Of a stretch of DNA of 64,000 nucleotides, positions 1 to 20,300 are shown one piece after another (the stretch's first letter is position 1; every line of letters begins with the position of its first letter). The DNA is from Bolinopsis microptera (Eukaryota > Ctenophora > Tentaculata > Lobata > Bolinopsidae), in contig NC_087080.1 of NCBI RefSeq assembly GCF_026151205.1, forward strand, positions 7,482,797 to 7,546,796. Reading direction: 5' to 3'. The notes under the pieces are model-generated. The model did not search any database, was not told where the DNA came from, and worked only from the letters and a program-made list of their open reading frames with translations. Both the position numbers and the translations under genes were made by a program.

Positions 1-284
1 GGGTCTACAGATCTGACGAAGACCAGGAGACCCACAAGAAGACCCTTCATACTCTGAACTTTATGAACATTGTAGCCCCGCTCAACTGCGCTGCTAGCCC
101 CATTCTCTACGTCCTTGCTAACAATGAGTTTAGAACGTATCTTGTCACGTGTGGCGGGCTCCTGCAGAAGGATCAGTGGAAGATTAACTTCCATTTCTCC
201 AGTACACAGAGGCAGACCGGGCCGAGTGAGTTGGAGATGGAGGCTGTGGAATGCAATGATGATAATAGGGACAGTGAAAAATAG
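1..284 (+). CDS. 3' end of a rhodopsin-like GPCR gene (partial)
   Basis: The reading frame is open from base 3 to the TAG at 282-284. It encodes a short polar loop followed by a hydrophobic segment, NFMNIVAPLNCAASPILYVL, then ANNEFRTYLV. This is the layout of transmembrane helix 7 of class A GPCRs: an Asn/Cys-rich helix, an NPxxY-like motif (here SPILY) and a basic/aromatic helix 8 (NEFR). About 45 polar residues follow as the cytoplasmic tail. The rest of the receptor would lie upstream of the window. The proline-tyrosine core is kept but the Asn of NPxxY is Ser, a variant seen in divergent receptors. The ligand cannot be inferred. The assignment rests on one helix and its flank, so the family is likely but the subfamily is unknown. 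Confidence 0.6.
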   Translation, partial: VYRSDEDQETHKKTLHTLNFMNIVAPLNCAASPILYVLANNEFRTYLVTCGGLLQKDQWKINFHFSSTQRQTGPSELEMEAVECNDDNRDSEK

Positions 285-983
285 TAAAGATGATAAGAAC
301 AGTAAAAAGTAGTAAAGATACCAGACTAAGGACAGTGAGAGACAGCAGTAACTGCACGAAATGCTGGCTAAGGTGCTAGATGAAGTGAATAGACATGTGG
401 GCAGGTTTTTGGTTTGTAAACAACCAACAGTTCACATGAACCTGCACCCCGAGAAATTGTCACATAATTTGAGATTATTTTGAGCATTATGAATATTATG
501 TTTTAGACAGTCAGGAAGAGCAAATCCATGGAAGGATTTTAAACTTTCCAGATACGGTACATTTGTGATACATTATGGTTATTCAGACCATTGATCCTGT
601 ATGAAATTACACTGCTTAATGTTCTACTTCAGTATGTTACACTAGCAAATGATCCTGGGGGGGGGGGGGGGGGGGTACTTATTGTATTTGTACCTTAGAT
701 TGCAACCCATTTGACATTATTAGCTACAATTTACAATTATTTCTATTTTTAAATTATTATATATTATTACACCAGATTATTCATTTTTCCATTTTGTTGC
801 ATTTTGCTTCGTTATTGAATAGACATTTTAGATACTCCAAAATTCTAGATTAGTTAGTTTCACCTAATTTCAATGATTTAAAGTAGATTATTATTAACCT
901 ATTACAAGCGACCTGTTTAACCAATCCTAGAGGTTTGCTCGCTAATATTAAATTTAAGCTTATAAATACACTTATACACTTAC

Positions 984-1068
984 GAGTTATCATGTATGCT
1001 TATAATATGACAAATGTCATATTATAAGCATACATGATAACTCATTACATTGTCATTGACAATGTAAT
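984..1068. repeat. Two adjacent perfect palindromes
   Basis: Bases 984-1043 form a perfect inverted repeat with 29-nt arms around a 2-nt centre. It is followed immediately by a second perfect inverted repeat at 1044-1068 with 12-nt arms around one base. Either strand would fold into two consecutive stems. Confidence 0.9.
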
Positions 1069-1543
1069 GCAGTGATGTGTACATTATTAATAATAATATT
1101 AGAAACTTTGCTAGCAATAGTAAATGGCAAATTACTATTAGATTATAACAATTATTAATGAAAGGATATCATAGTTTTGATAATCAGTCGATTTTTTGTG
1201 ATAATTCTAAGTTTTTGTGATTATTGTATTTTCTGAAGTTTGGGAAATTTAGAAAATGGCGTTTTTCTATCTTTACAAAACTTTTTAATTTAGTTTCATC
1301 GACCACAGCTGCCCTGCTGTCACGCCGTCATGCCAGACTGCTTACTAAGTCCAGAGTACTAAAAGCGGAATAATTTAATGAATACAGGATTTAGTTCACG
1401 TATATTTAGTTGTTTTACTATTGCCAGTAGATCTGATTATATCGGAGTACTTCTTAATTTTAAAAGGTATCTATTAGATAGCATAGCCTTCTTGTGACTG
1501 TGTAAGCTGCATATTACTATATTATATGGCTTATATTCTATTC

Positions 1544-1593
1544 TCATGTAACTGACTGAGGTTACATGAGAATAACCTCAGTCAGTTACATGA
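1544..1593. repeat. Inverted repeat, 21-nt arms
   Basis: The arms 1544-1564 and 1573-1593 are exact reverse complements separated by 8 nt. It is the third long stem within 600 bp. Confidence 0.88.
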
Positions 1594-2317
1594 CAACCTA
1601 CCCTTTTATCAAACCCGTGTTTTGCTTTTTAACATTATGCTCCGATGAGGAGAGAACGTTTTTTGAAGAGAGCTGCGCGGACATGGGCACCGTATTGTGT
1701 AACTCTCATTTTTCCTGAATCCTTATTCAATACTCATATTTCAAATAGGTTCCCCCAGCAAGTCTTCTTGTGGATCATGCTATTGTGTTCTCAAGTAACT
1801 AAGACTTGTACAAGTGTTCTTTACGCTTTATGCAGGTAGTCAATAACGACGCCACAGTGATCCGCTTAAACCTCCATTATTCATAACTTTCTTACCCTAC
1901 GAACAATAGCTCTTACAAATCCTGAAGTATAATTCATAACCTTGAATCGCAAAGGGGTTCTCTAGAATTGTCTACGAGTCTCCTGGGCAGTGGGCACTAG
2001 GGTGAAAAGTCTGAACTTTTGACCACCTTTTGCTTAGTTCAATAATGATTCAGAGCCCTGAAAATAAATATCTAAGGATTTAGTAGCAGTACTATCATGG
2101 GCAGGTAGATCCTACGATAAAATTATAAAGGAATTTGAAATAAATATTACATCCTATTAATTAATTTAATATTCTTGTGCGTCGAAGGATGTAAATTGTG
2201 AATGGATCCCAAATCTTAATTCCCTATCAACCTTCTTCTTCTTTAATTACATTATACCTACTACAGTAACATTCGCCTTGGGATTTGTAAAAGCAAATTT
2301 TTTCAAATCTTTGAGCA

Positions 2318-4143
2318 TAGCTCACACAGTCACAAGAAGACCCCACACAGTCACAAGATTCCAAGAAGACCCAATACCGTCACAAGAAGACACCACACAG
2401 CCACAAGAAGACCCCACACAGCCACAAGAAGACCTCACACAGTCACAAGAAGACCCCACACAGTCACAAGAAGACCCCACACAGTCAAAAGAAGACCCCA
2501 CACCGTCACAAGAAGACCCAACACAGTCAAAAGAAGACGCCGCACAGTCACAAGAAGACCCCACACCGTCAAAAAAAGAACTCACACCGTCACAAGAAGA
2601 CCCCACACAGTCAAAAGAAGACCCCACACAGCCACAAGAAGACCCCACACAGCCACATGAAGACCCCACACAGTCGCAAGAAGACCCCACACAGCCACAA
2701 GAAGACCCCACACAGTCACAAGAAGACCCCATACAGCCACAAGAAGACCCCACACAGCCACAAGAAGACCCCACACAGCCACAAGAAGACCCCACACAGC
2801 CACAAGAAGACCCCACACAGTCGCAAGAAGACCCCACACAGCCACAAGAAGACCCCACACAGCCACAAGAAGACCCCACACAGTCACAAGAAGACCCCAC
2901 ACAGCCACAAGAAGACCCCACACAGTCACAAGAATACCCCACACAGTCACAAGAAGACCCCACACAGTCACAAGAAGACCCCACACAGCCACAAGAAGAC
3001 CCCACACAGCCACAAGAAGACCCCACACAGTCACAAAAAGACCCCACACAGCCACAAGATCAAGAAGACCCCACACAGTCACAAGAAGACCCCACACAGC
3101 CACAAGAAGACCCCACACAGTCACAAGAATACCCCACACAGTCACAAGAAGACCCCACACAGTCACAAGAAGACCCCACACAGCCACAAGAAGACCCCAC
3201 ACAGCCACAAGAAGACCTCACACAGCCACAAGAAGACCTCACACAGCCACAAGAAAACCCCACACAGCCACAAGAAGACCCCACACAGCCACAAGAAGAC
3301 CCCACACAGCCACAAGAAGACCCCACACAGTCGCAAGAAGACCCCACACAGCCACAAGAAGACCCCACACAGCCACAAGAAGACCCCACACAGCCACAAG
3401 AAGACCCCACACAGTCACAAGAAGACCCCGTGAGCCACAAGAATACCCCACACAGTCACAAGAAGACCCCACACAGTCACAAGAAGACCCAACACAGTCA
3501 CAAGAAGACCCCACACAGCCACAAGAAGACCCCACACAGTCACAAGAAGACCCCACACAGCCACAAGAAGACCCCACACAGTCACAAGAATACCCCACAC
3601 AGTCACAAGAAGACCCCACACAGTCACAAGAAGACCCCACACAGCCACAAGAAGACCCCACACAGCCACAAGAAGACCTCACACAGCCACAAGAAGACCT
3701 CACACAGCCACAAGAAAACCCCACACAGTCACAAGAAGACCCCACGCAGCCACAAGAAGACCCCACACAGCCACAAGAAGACCCCACACAGCCACAAGAA
3801 GACCCCACACAGTCACAAGAAGACCCCACACAGCCACAAGAAGACCCCACACAGTCACAAGAAGACCCCACACAGCCACAAGAAGACCCCACACAGTCAC
3901 AAGAATACCCCACACAGTCACAAGAAGACCCCACACAGCCACAAGAAGACCCCACACAGCCACAAGAAGACCTCACACAGCCACAAGAAGACCTCACACA
4001 GCCACAAGAAAACCCCACACAGTCACAAGGAGACCCCACGCAGCCACAAGAAGACCCCACACAGCCACAAGAAGACCACACACAGCCACAAGAAGACCCC
4101 ATACAGTCACAAGAAGACCCCACACAGCCACAAGAAGACCCCA
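2318..4143. repeat. 21-bp minisatellite, about 87 copies, with higher-order structure
   Basis: The unit is CACACAGYCACAAGAAGACCC. Because 21 is a multiple of three and the unit lacks stops in most frames, both strands carry long open frames (heptads such as PTQPQED, HSHKKTP and GSSCGCV). I treat these as by-products. Units carry diagnostic variants (gtc/gcc, gaatacc, gacctc, gaaaacc) that recur in the same order, for example near 3121-3290, 3585-3725 and 3897-4020, so blocks of many units were copied together. A unit about 1 nt short near 3427 shifts the phase of the array. Confidence 0.95.
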
Positions 4144-4149
4144 TTAGTT

Positions 4150-5409
4150 GGGCGCAGTTCATCATAGCTCTCTCCCAAGTCCCAACCCCTGAATGTATGG
4201 TCGATTATTCATAACCACGTACGAGTACTCAGTACATGAACATTGAACAGCCCTCATTATAAAGTTGTGAGTGTGATAGTTATTGAAGTTTGCCCCTGTG
4301 TGTATTCAGACATGTGGCCAACAATTAGACCTCTAATCTGGTGATCCCCTACCACCGTGCAGTTGTTACATTATAAACTCTCTCCAGTAATAAAACTCTC
4401 ATTTTGCAGAACAATATAAAATACATAAGCTGCACTCTCATCTCAAGATTGGAAACTGCTTTCTTGCCCACTGAGGAGCTAGAAATTATACAACTTATAG
4501 ACAAAGGGGGCTTTGTAACATGCAATTATAGGTGGTTTTATGGCAGCAAGAGTTTTTATCATTAGTGAGACCCACTGAATATTGATTATTAGCTTAGGTA
4601 GAGTTACCTTTTTGTCGCTACCTACTGTTCCCGAACGACTAGAATATTCTATTATCTGACAAATGATCAATATGTCTTTACAGTATATCTATAAATTAAA
4701 CAGAATGCTCTGATCATTCGACGAAAAGACGTAAAGTAAGATAAAGTTGTACCCACAGCTCCATGATATCTACGCACATTCCCACTACACAAAGATTACA
4801 CGATCACTGAATCACACACATTCAAACAATAGAACGTGTCCTCAGCTAAGTTTATAATAGAGATGCAGTACCTACAGCAGCTGTACAACAATCTCAAACA
4901 GTCTCAACTACGTTTTCTAGGTACTCAGTGCAGTGTACGGTTTCCAGTTTTCCACTATTGTTTTCCACACAATTGTGTCCTTCAATTAATATCTTTTTAC
5001 CTAATAGTATACAGCAGGCACTGTATCCAGGAAGGTGATATACAGTAGGCTAGACAATAAACGCTACACCTCATACACATGAAAAGTTGGCCCCATAGAC
5101 TTCTTTCGTCAGTCTTATTTCTAAATTATAGTTAAAATATTCAAAATTTTAGCCCTTTATTCGGCCTAAACTGAGTTACGAACACAATACTGAATACAAT
5201 GACAATGTGTTAAACACACCTGCACTGTTAAAATGAACATTACGCTAAATAATGTACATTACACCAAACATGGACATTACACTAAAACATAATGAATATT
5301 ACACTAAAATATAATGAACATTACACTAAAATATAATGAATATTACACTATTATATAATGAACATTACTCTAAAATATAATGAACATTACACTAACTAAC
5401 TGTTTTCAG
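4150..5409. other. Non-coding stretch upstream of the copine exons, with an AT-rich tandem repeat
   Basis: No supported exon is seen. From about 5230 to 5396 a degenerate unit of about 24 bp (AACATTACACTAAAATATAATG) is repeated six or seven times directly before the acceptor of the first recognised copine exon. Confidence 0.5.
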
Positions 5410-12845
<7,436 letters not shown>

Positions 12846-12889
12846 TAGATAACCAGTTGGGACTTCAACAGTTCATCATTTGCTGTAGG

Positions 12890-12944
12890 GATCGTTCACA
12901 TATCACTTTAGGTGAATATTATACCCTCTGTTACGTGAACGATC
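12890..12944. mobile_element. Short MITE-like element with GATCGTTCACATA ends
   Basis: GATCGTTCACATATC at the left is complemented by TACGTGAACGATC at the right. Similar GTTCACATATTA sequences occur at 12129 and 36293. The copy starts about 45 nt after the copine stop codon. Confidence 0.55.
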
Positions 12945-14395
12945 ACTTAAATGACATTTCCTTCGGACCGTTGATTGATTTAGAATATAAAATGTCAGGA
13001 TATATGTCATAGATATGTGTATTAGTGGAGAAACTGGTTAATTCTTAATGTTATGTTAAGTTTTCAATTTATAAAGATTAATAATCAAATGTCTACCGTT
13101 ATTTTTGATTCATTGAATTATATCAGTTTTAAGAATATTAAATGCAAGTTTTGACTGCTACTGTGTTTAGACCAGTTATAGTAATGTCATTTTATCCCAT
13201 TTCACAAAATGTGTAGAGACAATCATTTTACAGTATTAATTTCCGTTTAATAAGTGGTTTGATTAATTGATCAATTTTTTCTTTAATTAGTAGCTTCTAT
13301 ATCATTGTATATGCGATACAAAATTTAATTTCCCTTTCTCTAATATATGGATTATGTGATGATGACGCGAATAGAACTATTTTTTCTTATAAATCTTACT
13401 ATTAGAACAATATACTGCTATCATTTATTGTTGGAATAACCATGGTGGACCTGCGAAAAACTGTGTTTTTAGATTTTGTTTTAAGTTAGTTTAGTTTGTT
13501 AATTGCTACAAACTAAATTATTTCAATTAGAAACTATTTTTTTCATATCTCAAATGGGTGATGGTTTGTCTTCCACTAGAGTTTAGACTTAATACGACCG
13601 GCACTCTTTCACTCTTGCAAGATTTAGGGCGAATTCCAAAGTTGCGGGACAAATTTTCGGCCACAGTTATAATTGTTGAAAGTTGCCACAGGAGCACGCG
13701 ATAATGTAAATACTGATTGCAGAGCGCTACCTTACCCGCGCGCTGACCGGACCACAGGTCCGTATAATATAGCCGATTTTGCAGATTTAAGTTATGCAAA
13801 AACCAGCGGACCTAGCGGCAATATCGGATGGCTAGTGGAAACTAACGGATGTCTTACGGGAGCTAGCGGATGCCTAGCGGACATCTAACGCGCGCAATTT
13901 TGCCGCGCAGCATTTTTACCTAGCGGAAGACAGCGGATAGCTAGCGGGATTTAGCGGGATCTAGCGGTGTATCATTTTAGTTAATAATCGGTCTGCAATC
14001 CATTTAGCTCAGCTGCAACCATTAGACCTCAAATTTATTCATTTTATGCATAGAATGATTAAGCCGTACATGATGTACATTTATACAAAAATATGTTACA
14101 TAATGTTGTTATGTCGATTAATCAAGTTATCACATAAACCGTGTCATGCGGAGAAGCTGAACTAGACTGGTTTTAATTGTCACCACCAGTTTTGCAGTAT
14201 TGTACAGGTTACGAAACGACCTCAATGCATGTTATAATTCCATGATGTTGTATATTAATATATGGTATTATAATGTAGCGTATTGGTACGTCATCAATTG
14301 TATTATTATTACAGCTTAACTGATACATGATATGTGCGTACGTGCGCGTTTCTGTTATACTGCAAACTGAACTTTATTTTTTTGTGATATTGTAG
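12945..14395. other. Intergenic, AT-rich, with a TAGCGG-rich block
   Basis: No supported gene. From 13803 to 13970 the hexamer TAGCGG (with variants such as AACGG) recurs more than ten times at irregular spacing amid GC-rich sequence. The rest is AT-rich and featureless to me. Confidence 0.5.
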
Positions 14396-17300
14396 GTTTA
14401 TCGCGGCAGACAACTATTCAATGAGTGAAGTTTTAATTCTTTGCCTATCTGCGTCAGTGGTCTTCAAGGTCCTGGAAGATGTATGGTGAGTGATACACTG
14501 CAAATTAAACCCAACAATATTTTTTAAACTTGTAGGAGCTAGAGAGAGAAATAAATTTAAAAGAGATGAAGATATTACTATAATTATTCATTTGTTAGAT
14601 AATGTTTTAGGAAAAATTGATTGTGGTGGATAAAAAGTATATTTTTCATGTTTATTAAAGGAGTAATTACAAAATCTAACAAATGGCCCAACACTTGGGA
14701 CGTTGGGTGTTTGTTTAACCTGGGATATAATCAATAATGTGAATAAAATTATAAAGTTATGTAAAGTTTAAAATTCAGTATTCATTATTGCATTAAATTA
14801 AAATGAATCAAAAATAAGTAAGTTGTCAGTTGTACGAATCACACAGCGTACTTGTCAGTTGTACGAACCACTCAGCGTACTTGTTAGATGTACGAACCAC
14901 TCGGCGTACTTGTCAGTTGTACGAACCACACAGCGTACTTGTCAGTTGTATAATCCACACAGCTGTCCGATAGCTTATAACTAAACTTTACTTGAGCTTG
15001 GGTTAGTACTGGTGGTGGTTTTTTAAAACTTTTTTTGCTTTTGCACTTGGCCTCAGTCTTATGATGCTATCGGATGTGACCTTGGTCACAGCTCTTAAAA
15101 TACTGTCTTTATCTGAGGACTTATTGAAAAATCGCTGCCTCACTGCTTTTACCAGTTTGTGTGAGGCCTCGCCACCTTGCTCTGATCCAACTCCCATCGA
15201 CCAACCCAACTTTCGTAATTGGGGAATCACGTGGTCTTCAAGAATGTGTACCTTAGGGCTTAGGTGGAACTGTCTTGAAGTATCTTCGATATTCTATGAG
15301 AAAACCGGCAATTCCCATGTCCAGTTTATCGATTGCCTCCTTGGTCAACCTGAATGATTATGGTGAGACTGGATAAGTGGGTATATTCGATAACTTATAC
15401 CTTTGATATACTTTAACTTTGAATAAGGATGATTAGATATCGTAGATATAGTAAATACCTATTCGTGTTTCCTAAGTTAGTCATTAGTGGACCGTAGATG
15501 TTCATCAGAGACATGACATCTGCTATCTCTTTCTTGAGAAGCTTCTGTTCTTCATGCTCAAAGCTGAAGTTGTAATTTTAATGAAACTGAGTATTGGATA
15601 CTTTGTTGTAGCGCGATGCACTACTGGGTCGCGCGCGCATCAAATAATGCTTCTCGCAACCACTTCGGTAGATCGGCGAGATGCACCACTGTGCCTCACC
15701 GAGCTGCGAAGGATTGACATCGTGAATCAAGATACTTTGATATTAATAATGTGAATGGTAATGTGAACAAATTGTGTATGATTGAAATTCATGTACTCAC
15801 ATTCCTAAAGCCAAAATTTCAGTCCACAGCGGAATAAGCTTGTGGTATCGTGTAACGAGGTTGTGAGCGTCGTTACCGTTCAATGTGGTTTTTGCATAAC
15901 TTAAATCAGGCAATACGGACCTGTGTGACATGACATGACATGAGCTGCATGCGCTGCATGGCCCGCCGGCCGCGCGCGCATGACGTGACATGACAGGGTT
16001 AAAATAAAAATGCTCCCCTGACGTGAGAAACTGTGACCTTGTAGCGCGATGCACTACTGGGTCGCGCCTTGATTCACGATGTCAACCCTTCGCATCTCGT
16101 CGATCTGCATACGGTGCATTTGTGGTTGCGAGAAGATGCGCGGCCCAGCTCAGTAAAGTAGTACATCGCGCTACAAGTGCGCAGCGCGGCCCAGTAACGC
16201 ATCTCGCTACAAGGTTGGGATCAGATTAGAGGGTTAGGGTTTCAAATTTTCTTTCTGGACCGGCTAAAGAACGGGTTGAAAAAGTCACGTGACAGTCGAG
16301 CATGTAGAGTGATTAATTTCACATAGCCCATGTGTATACGCGTACTGCGTGACGTTGTAGCGCGATGCACTACTGGGTCGCGCGCGCGCATCCAATAATG
16401 CTTCTCGCAACCACTTGTAGCGCGATGCACTACTGGGTCGCGCGCGCATCAAATAATGCTTCTCGCAACCACAGTAGTGTGCAAACCAACATTCGAACCA
16501 CCAGCAGCTGGTGGTCAATTTCCTACGAACGCGACTTAATTTTGGTTCAGACTGGAGTCGAGCGCTACGTTATAGCTGTATATATAGCTCGTTTCACGAC
16601 GAAATCTTCATTTATTGAGTTTGTCTGTCGATTATGTTGGAGTTTGTACTTTTAATTTTGTACTCGAATACTGTTAATTTATTTTTATTAAATAGTTGTT
16701 TTTCGTAACAGCACACTAGTACGTGATTCCTTTTGTTATTCTTACATAATTAGGAAGATTTTAAACTTCAATACTATAAATAATCAAATATTTACGAACA
16801 CCGATCATCGGTATGTACCCATTATGCATTATTGGTATCGAAGTCTTATGTTGAGCTGGATATCGAAAAATTTCAAAATGTAAGGCTGTAATTTTGTACT
16901 TGTTTAGGTGTAGAACTAGGATTAACAACTTGATTGCTAGGAGCTAGGAAGAGATTTTAGTAATGATGACCCTTTAAACTTAAACTATATCTCTAGTGCA
17001 CTTCGATCGGTTTTCTTTTCAATTTTGATAAAACCTAGTCGTGATCTTTGTTTCAGAACTTCACTAATTTATTAAGTTTTGTAGTTTATATAGACGGAAC
17101 ATGAGCAGATACCATTTGATTAATTATAATATATCCGATTTGAAATATTATTCTGTCGGAGTTTGAGTTCTACATGGACACATTTATTAACATCCCGCAT
17201 GAATTTGTGTCGTCTTTACAATTTTTTGCGCTGAATTTGTATGCTTATTAATACTGCCGCATGATATCAGTAGCTGCTATAAAACTAGAGTGTATAGCAT

Positions 17301-20300
17301 GTGTATTATACGATGTTTCCCACGTAAAAATCGCAGGTTGTTTTGGTGCGGCTGGGCACTCTACTGGTGATTGACACCAGAGACTGAGAAAAACTTTGAC
17401 ATAATTTTCAAGTTTGATATGACCTAATAACTACCACATTTACAGGAAGTATGGTAATACATTCTTGTCAGCTGTCTGGGCAAATCTTCTCTCGCAGAAT
17501 TGGATTAAAATTTAATGTATTTTATTTCTCACTTCCAACGATGTCGCAATTATTAGGTAAAATTTGAAGTTATTTTGAGATTCAATTAATAAATTTTAGA
17601 TTGCAGCTTGATATCACTTAGTATGTACATTGTACTCGGTTGCAAGGGTAGAACTTATGAGAATACTATCATAGTATTATTGCACTATACTATTATGGGT
17701 TCATCAAAGTTCGTATCATGATTTGTCACAATTAAACCATCGAGTCACTTGAGGAAACCCGTTAAAGCTCGCAATTGGCGACGAGATAAAGTTTGTGGTA
17801 CCTCTAGATGTTAAGTTAACTCTTAGGCTCCAATCTTCCTTACTATACCTACCACTCCTTCTTCCTTGATAAGAAGTAGATCCATCTGGAACAGTGAGCT
17901 GCTTCTTCCCTTCTATCCCGTACTAGCCTACTCAGCTCTCTCCAAACCGTGAACAACTACTCCCGGTGCTAGAACTTTAACCGCATAATTATAACAGCAC
18001 AATTCTTTCGCTTGAATCTCAGTCTGCTGTAAGACTGCTGTACCGGTAGAGTTTTTACTTGTATGATTCAGCAATCTGCTCTTTAGATGGTACCGTTACC
18101 TCCCGCCATAAGACTGTGCCGTCTTGGTGACCTTGAGAATATCATAAGGTCCGATATATAAAAGCACTATCCAATATCGAGACCCACTCAGGATCCCAAA
18201 CCACGACTCCTTTCGGTCGTCTGTACTTGCTTTTTTCCTCCCAGCATGGACTAAGTCAATGATACTGTCTTACATCGCTGGCCTTGTTCTTATAAGTGTT
18301 CACTCGGCGCTCACAAGATAACATGTTCAGAGATCTGTTGCAGAACCTTGTCGTGCCGTCATTTATATACTCCTTGACTAAGAGCTACTTTACACCTACA
18401 GCAAAAATGTGCTAAATGATACCCATCCTCTCCTCACATTACTGTACTTGCACTTACCATCCTCATCTTCGCCATAGAGGTGGTTAAGAGGGTGACGTAC
18501 ACAGCATCTAGCACGAATCCAATAAGTGAGTCTACAGTGCGTGTCGAAATACATTGCATGTACCCTTATATATTAATTGAGACAGAATTTTAATAGATCA
18601 ACAAATTCTTAAAATTTAAAAAGGTAGAATTTAATTCTATGGCATTTATTGAAACCTGCTTTTTTAAAGTTGAGAATTGGTTTCAATTTCTAGAATATCA
18701 CGATAATGTTGACTCAAAACTGTTTCAGGCAGCTATCAAGTCTCAAGATATGACATAATTTGATAGAATGTTAGTACCAACGCTATCAGTGCATTGAAGT
18801 CGAGTTCTCGATACAGGTATTATAATTAGGTTCTATCGACCGTTTTTGTAGTCTTAACTCATTTTTATTTGTTATTATACGACCAATTAAAACCTAGCAA
18901 ACCAGACTTCTTTATGTGCTAAATGTTACTTTAACCTTAATAATAGCAGCATTGTGGCAGATATCCAGTTACATTTTTTCCAGCCGTATATTATAAATAT
19001 ACAGGGTGGGCCAAAAGTCAGTGTGCAAACGTTGGCATTAATAGCTCAGTCACTGAGTGCCCAATTGAAATAATTGGTTCTGGTATGACTTACTACCACC
19101 ACTGGTTCGAGAAATTTGTCAAATCGAAACATATTTGTGTTCATTGTTTTCAAAAGAAGGTTCATTTTCGCATTTATTTGATAGTTTGGATAATCGGATC
19201 GAGCCAAATTTTATTGAATTGTGTTTAGCCATTTAAATTACGTTTGCTCTAAAAAAATGAGAGTATATATATATTACTCATGCAACTAAGATAAATTGAG
19301 TATAAATACTCAATTTATCTTAGTTTAAGTTCCAAGTTATATAACTCATTTTCTAAAGGTCTCGTAAACTTTAATCAATTACAGAGGGTGTGGCCTCTTT
19401 TTCACTGAAAAGACGCCATCAGATTTCATTGCATTCTGGGACCAATTTTGGTGTGATTTAAAGTATCCTACAAATTGGTGTTTACTGTTTCGACTTTTGT
19501 AAAATCACTGTAACAATATAATCTGTATTCTTATAGTTTCAACCATAATAGTGAAATAGAGGGGCTGGCCAATAGCCACACCCTCTGTAATTGATTTAAG
19601 TCTACGAAACTTTCAGAAATTTGTGTGTAATTCGGAGATAAATTAAACAAGTTGTTATCGGCCACCATGTGTAAACGGAATGTTCTAGCAGACTGTATAA
19701 TACTATAACATACATTTTCTTACACACACATAATCTAATCTCTGGAATGTTGCTATGATATCAATGGCAATGTTTTGATACTGTGTATTATCATGATTAT
19801 GCCTTACAGGCCGATCTTCCGATGGAGTTTCGGTTGCCATGGCAACACATCAATATGATAAAGAATTTGTAAACGCAGTCACAACTCTGTCGTGTACACT
19901 GTACGGTGCGAGCGGTTATTTTATGATAGGTAACATCTACTTTTTCAGCATTTGCGGGATGACCAGTTCACACGTATATTTTCGCAGACACAACTTCGCA
20001 TAAAATTATATCCAATTATTCTATAACCAATTATCTACACGGACTTCTGTCTAAATATGAATGAAATCGAGAAAACCAAATATTATATGTTTCATCCTGA
20101 AGTGCTGAGTTCTCAGGCAGTAAAATCATGATCCTGATAGATATCGAAGTCTCCTTAAATGATTGTCTCTGCTGCTTAATATATCTGGATTGTCGTTGGG
20201 AGGCGATGCAGATTTGTTTACTTTTAAGGGGGAGGTTCTGCTCAGCAGGAGAAAGAGGTGAATGGTGATGCACATTTTGTATTTGTCTGACATGTAGGAC

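Larger units (their letters stand above)
285..2317. other. AT-rich non-coding stretch
   Basis: I find no convincing exon here. It contains a 20-nt G run (657-676) and three perfect or near-perfect hairpins (984-1043, 1044-1068, 1544-1593). I looked for the missing C2 domains of the downstream copine and did not find them. Confidence 0.5.

Noticed and set aside
2278..4167. Long ORFs on both strands through the 21-bp array (up to 629 residues)
   Set aside because: They follow from a stop-free unit whose length is a multiple of three. The frame starts at TTG and changes repeat phase midway, and no signal peptide or flanking exon supports translation.
19002..19020. Mariner element suggested by ACAGGGTGGGCCAAAAGTC
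   Set aside because: Only one end is visible and no transposase remains, so I do not call an element.
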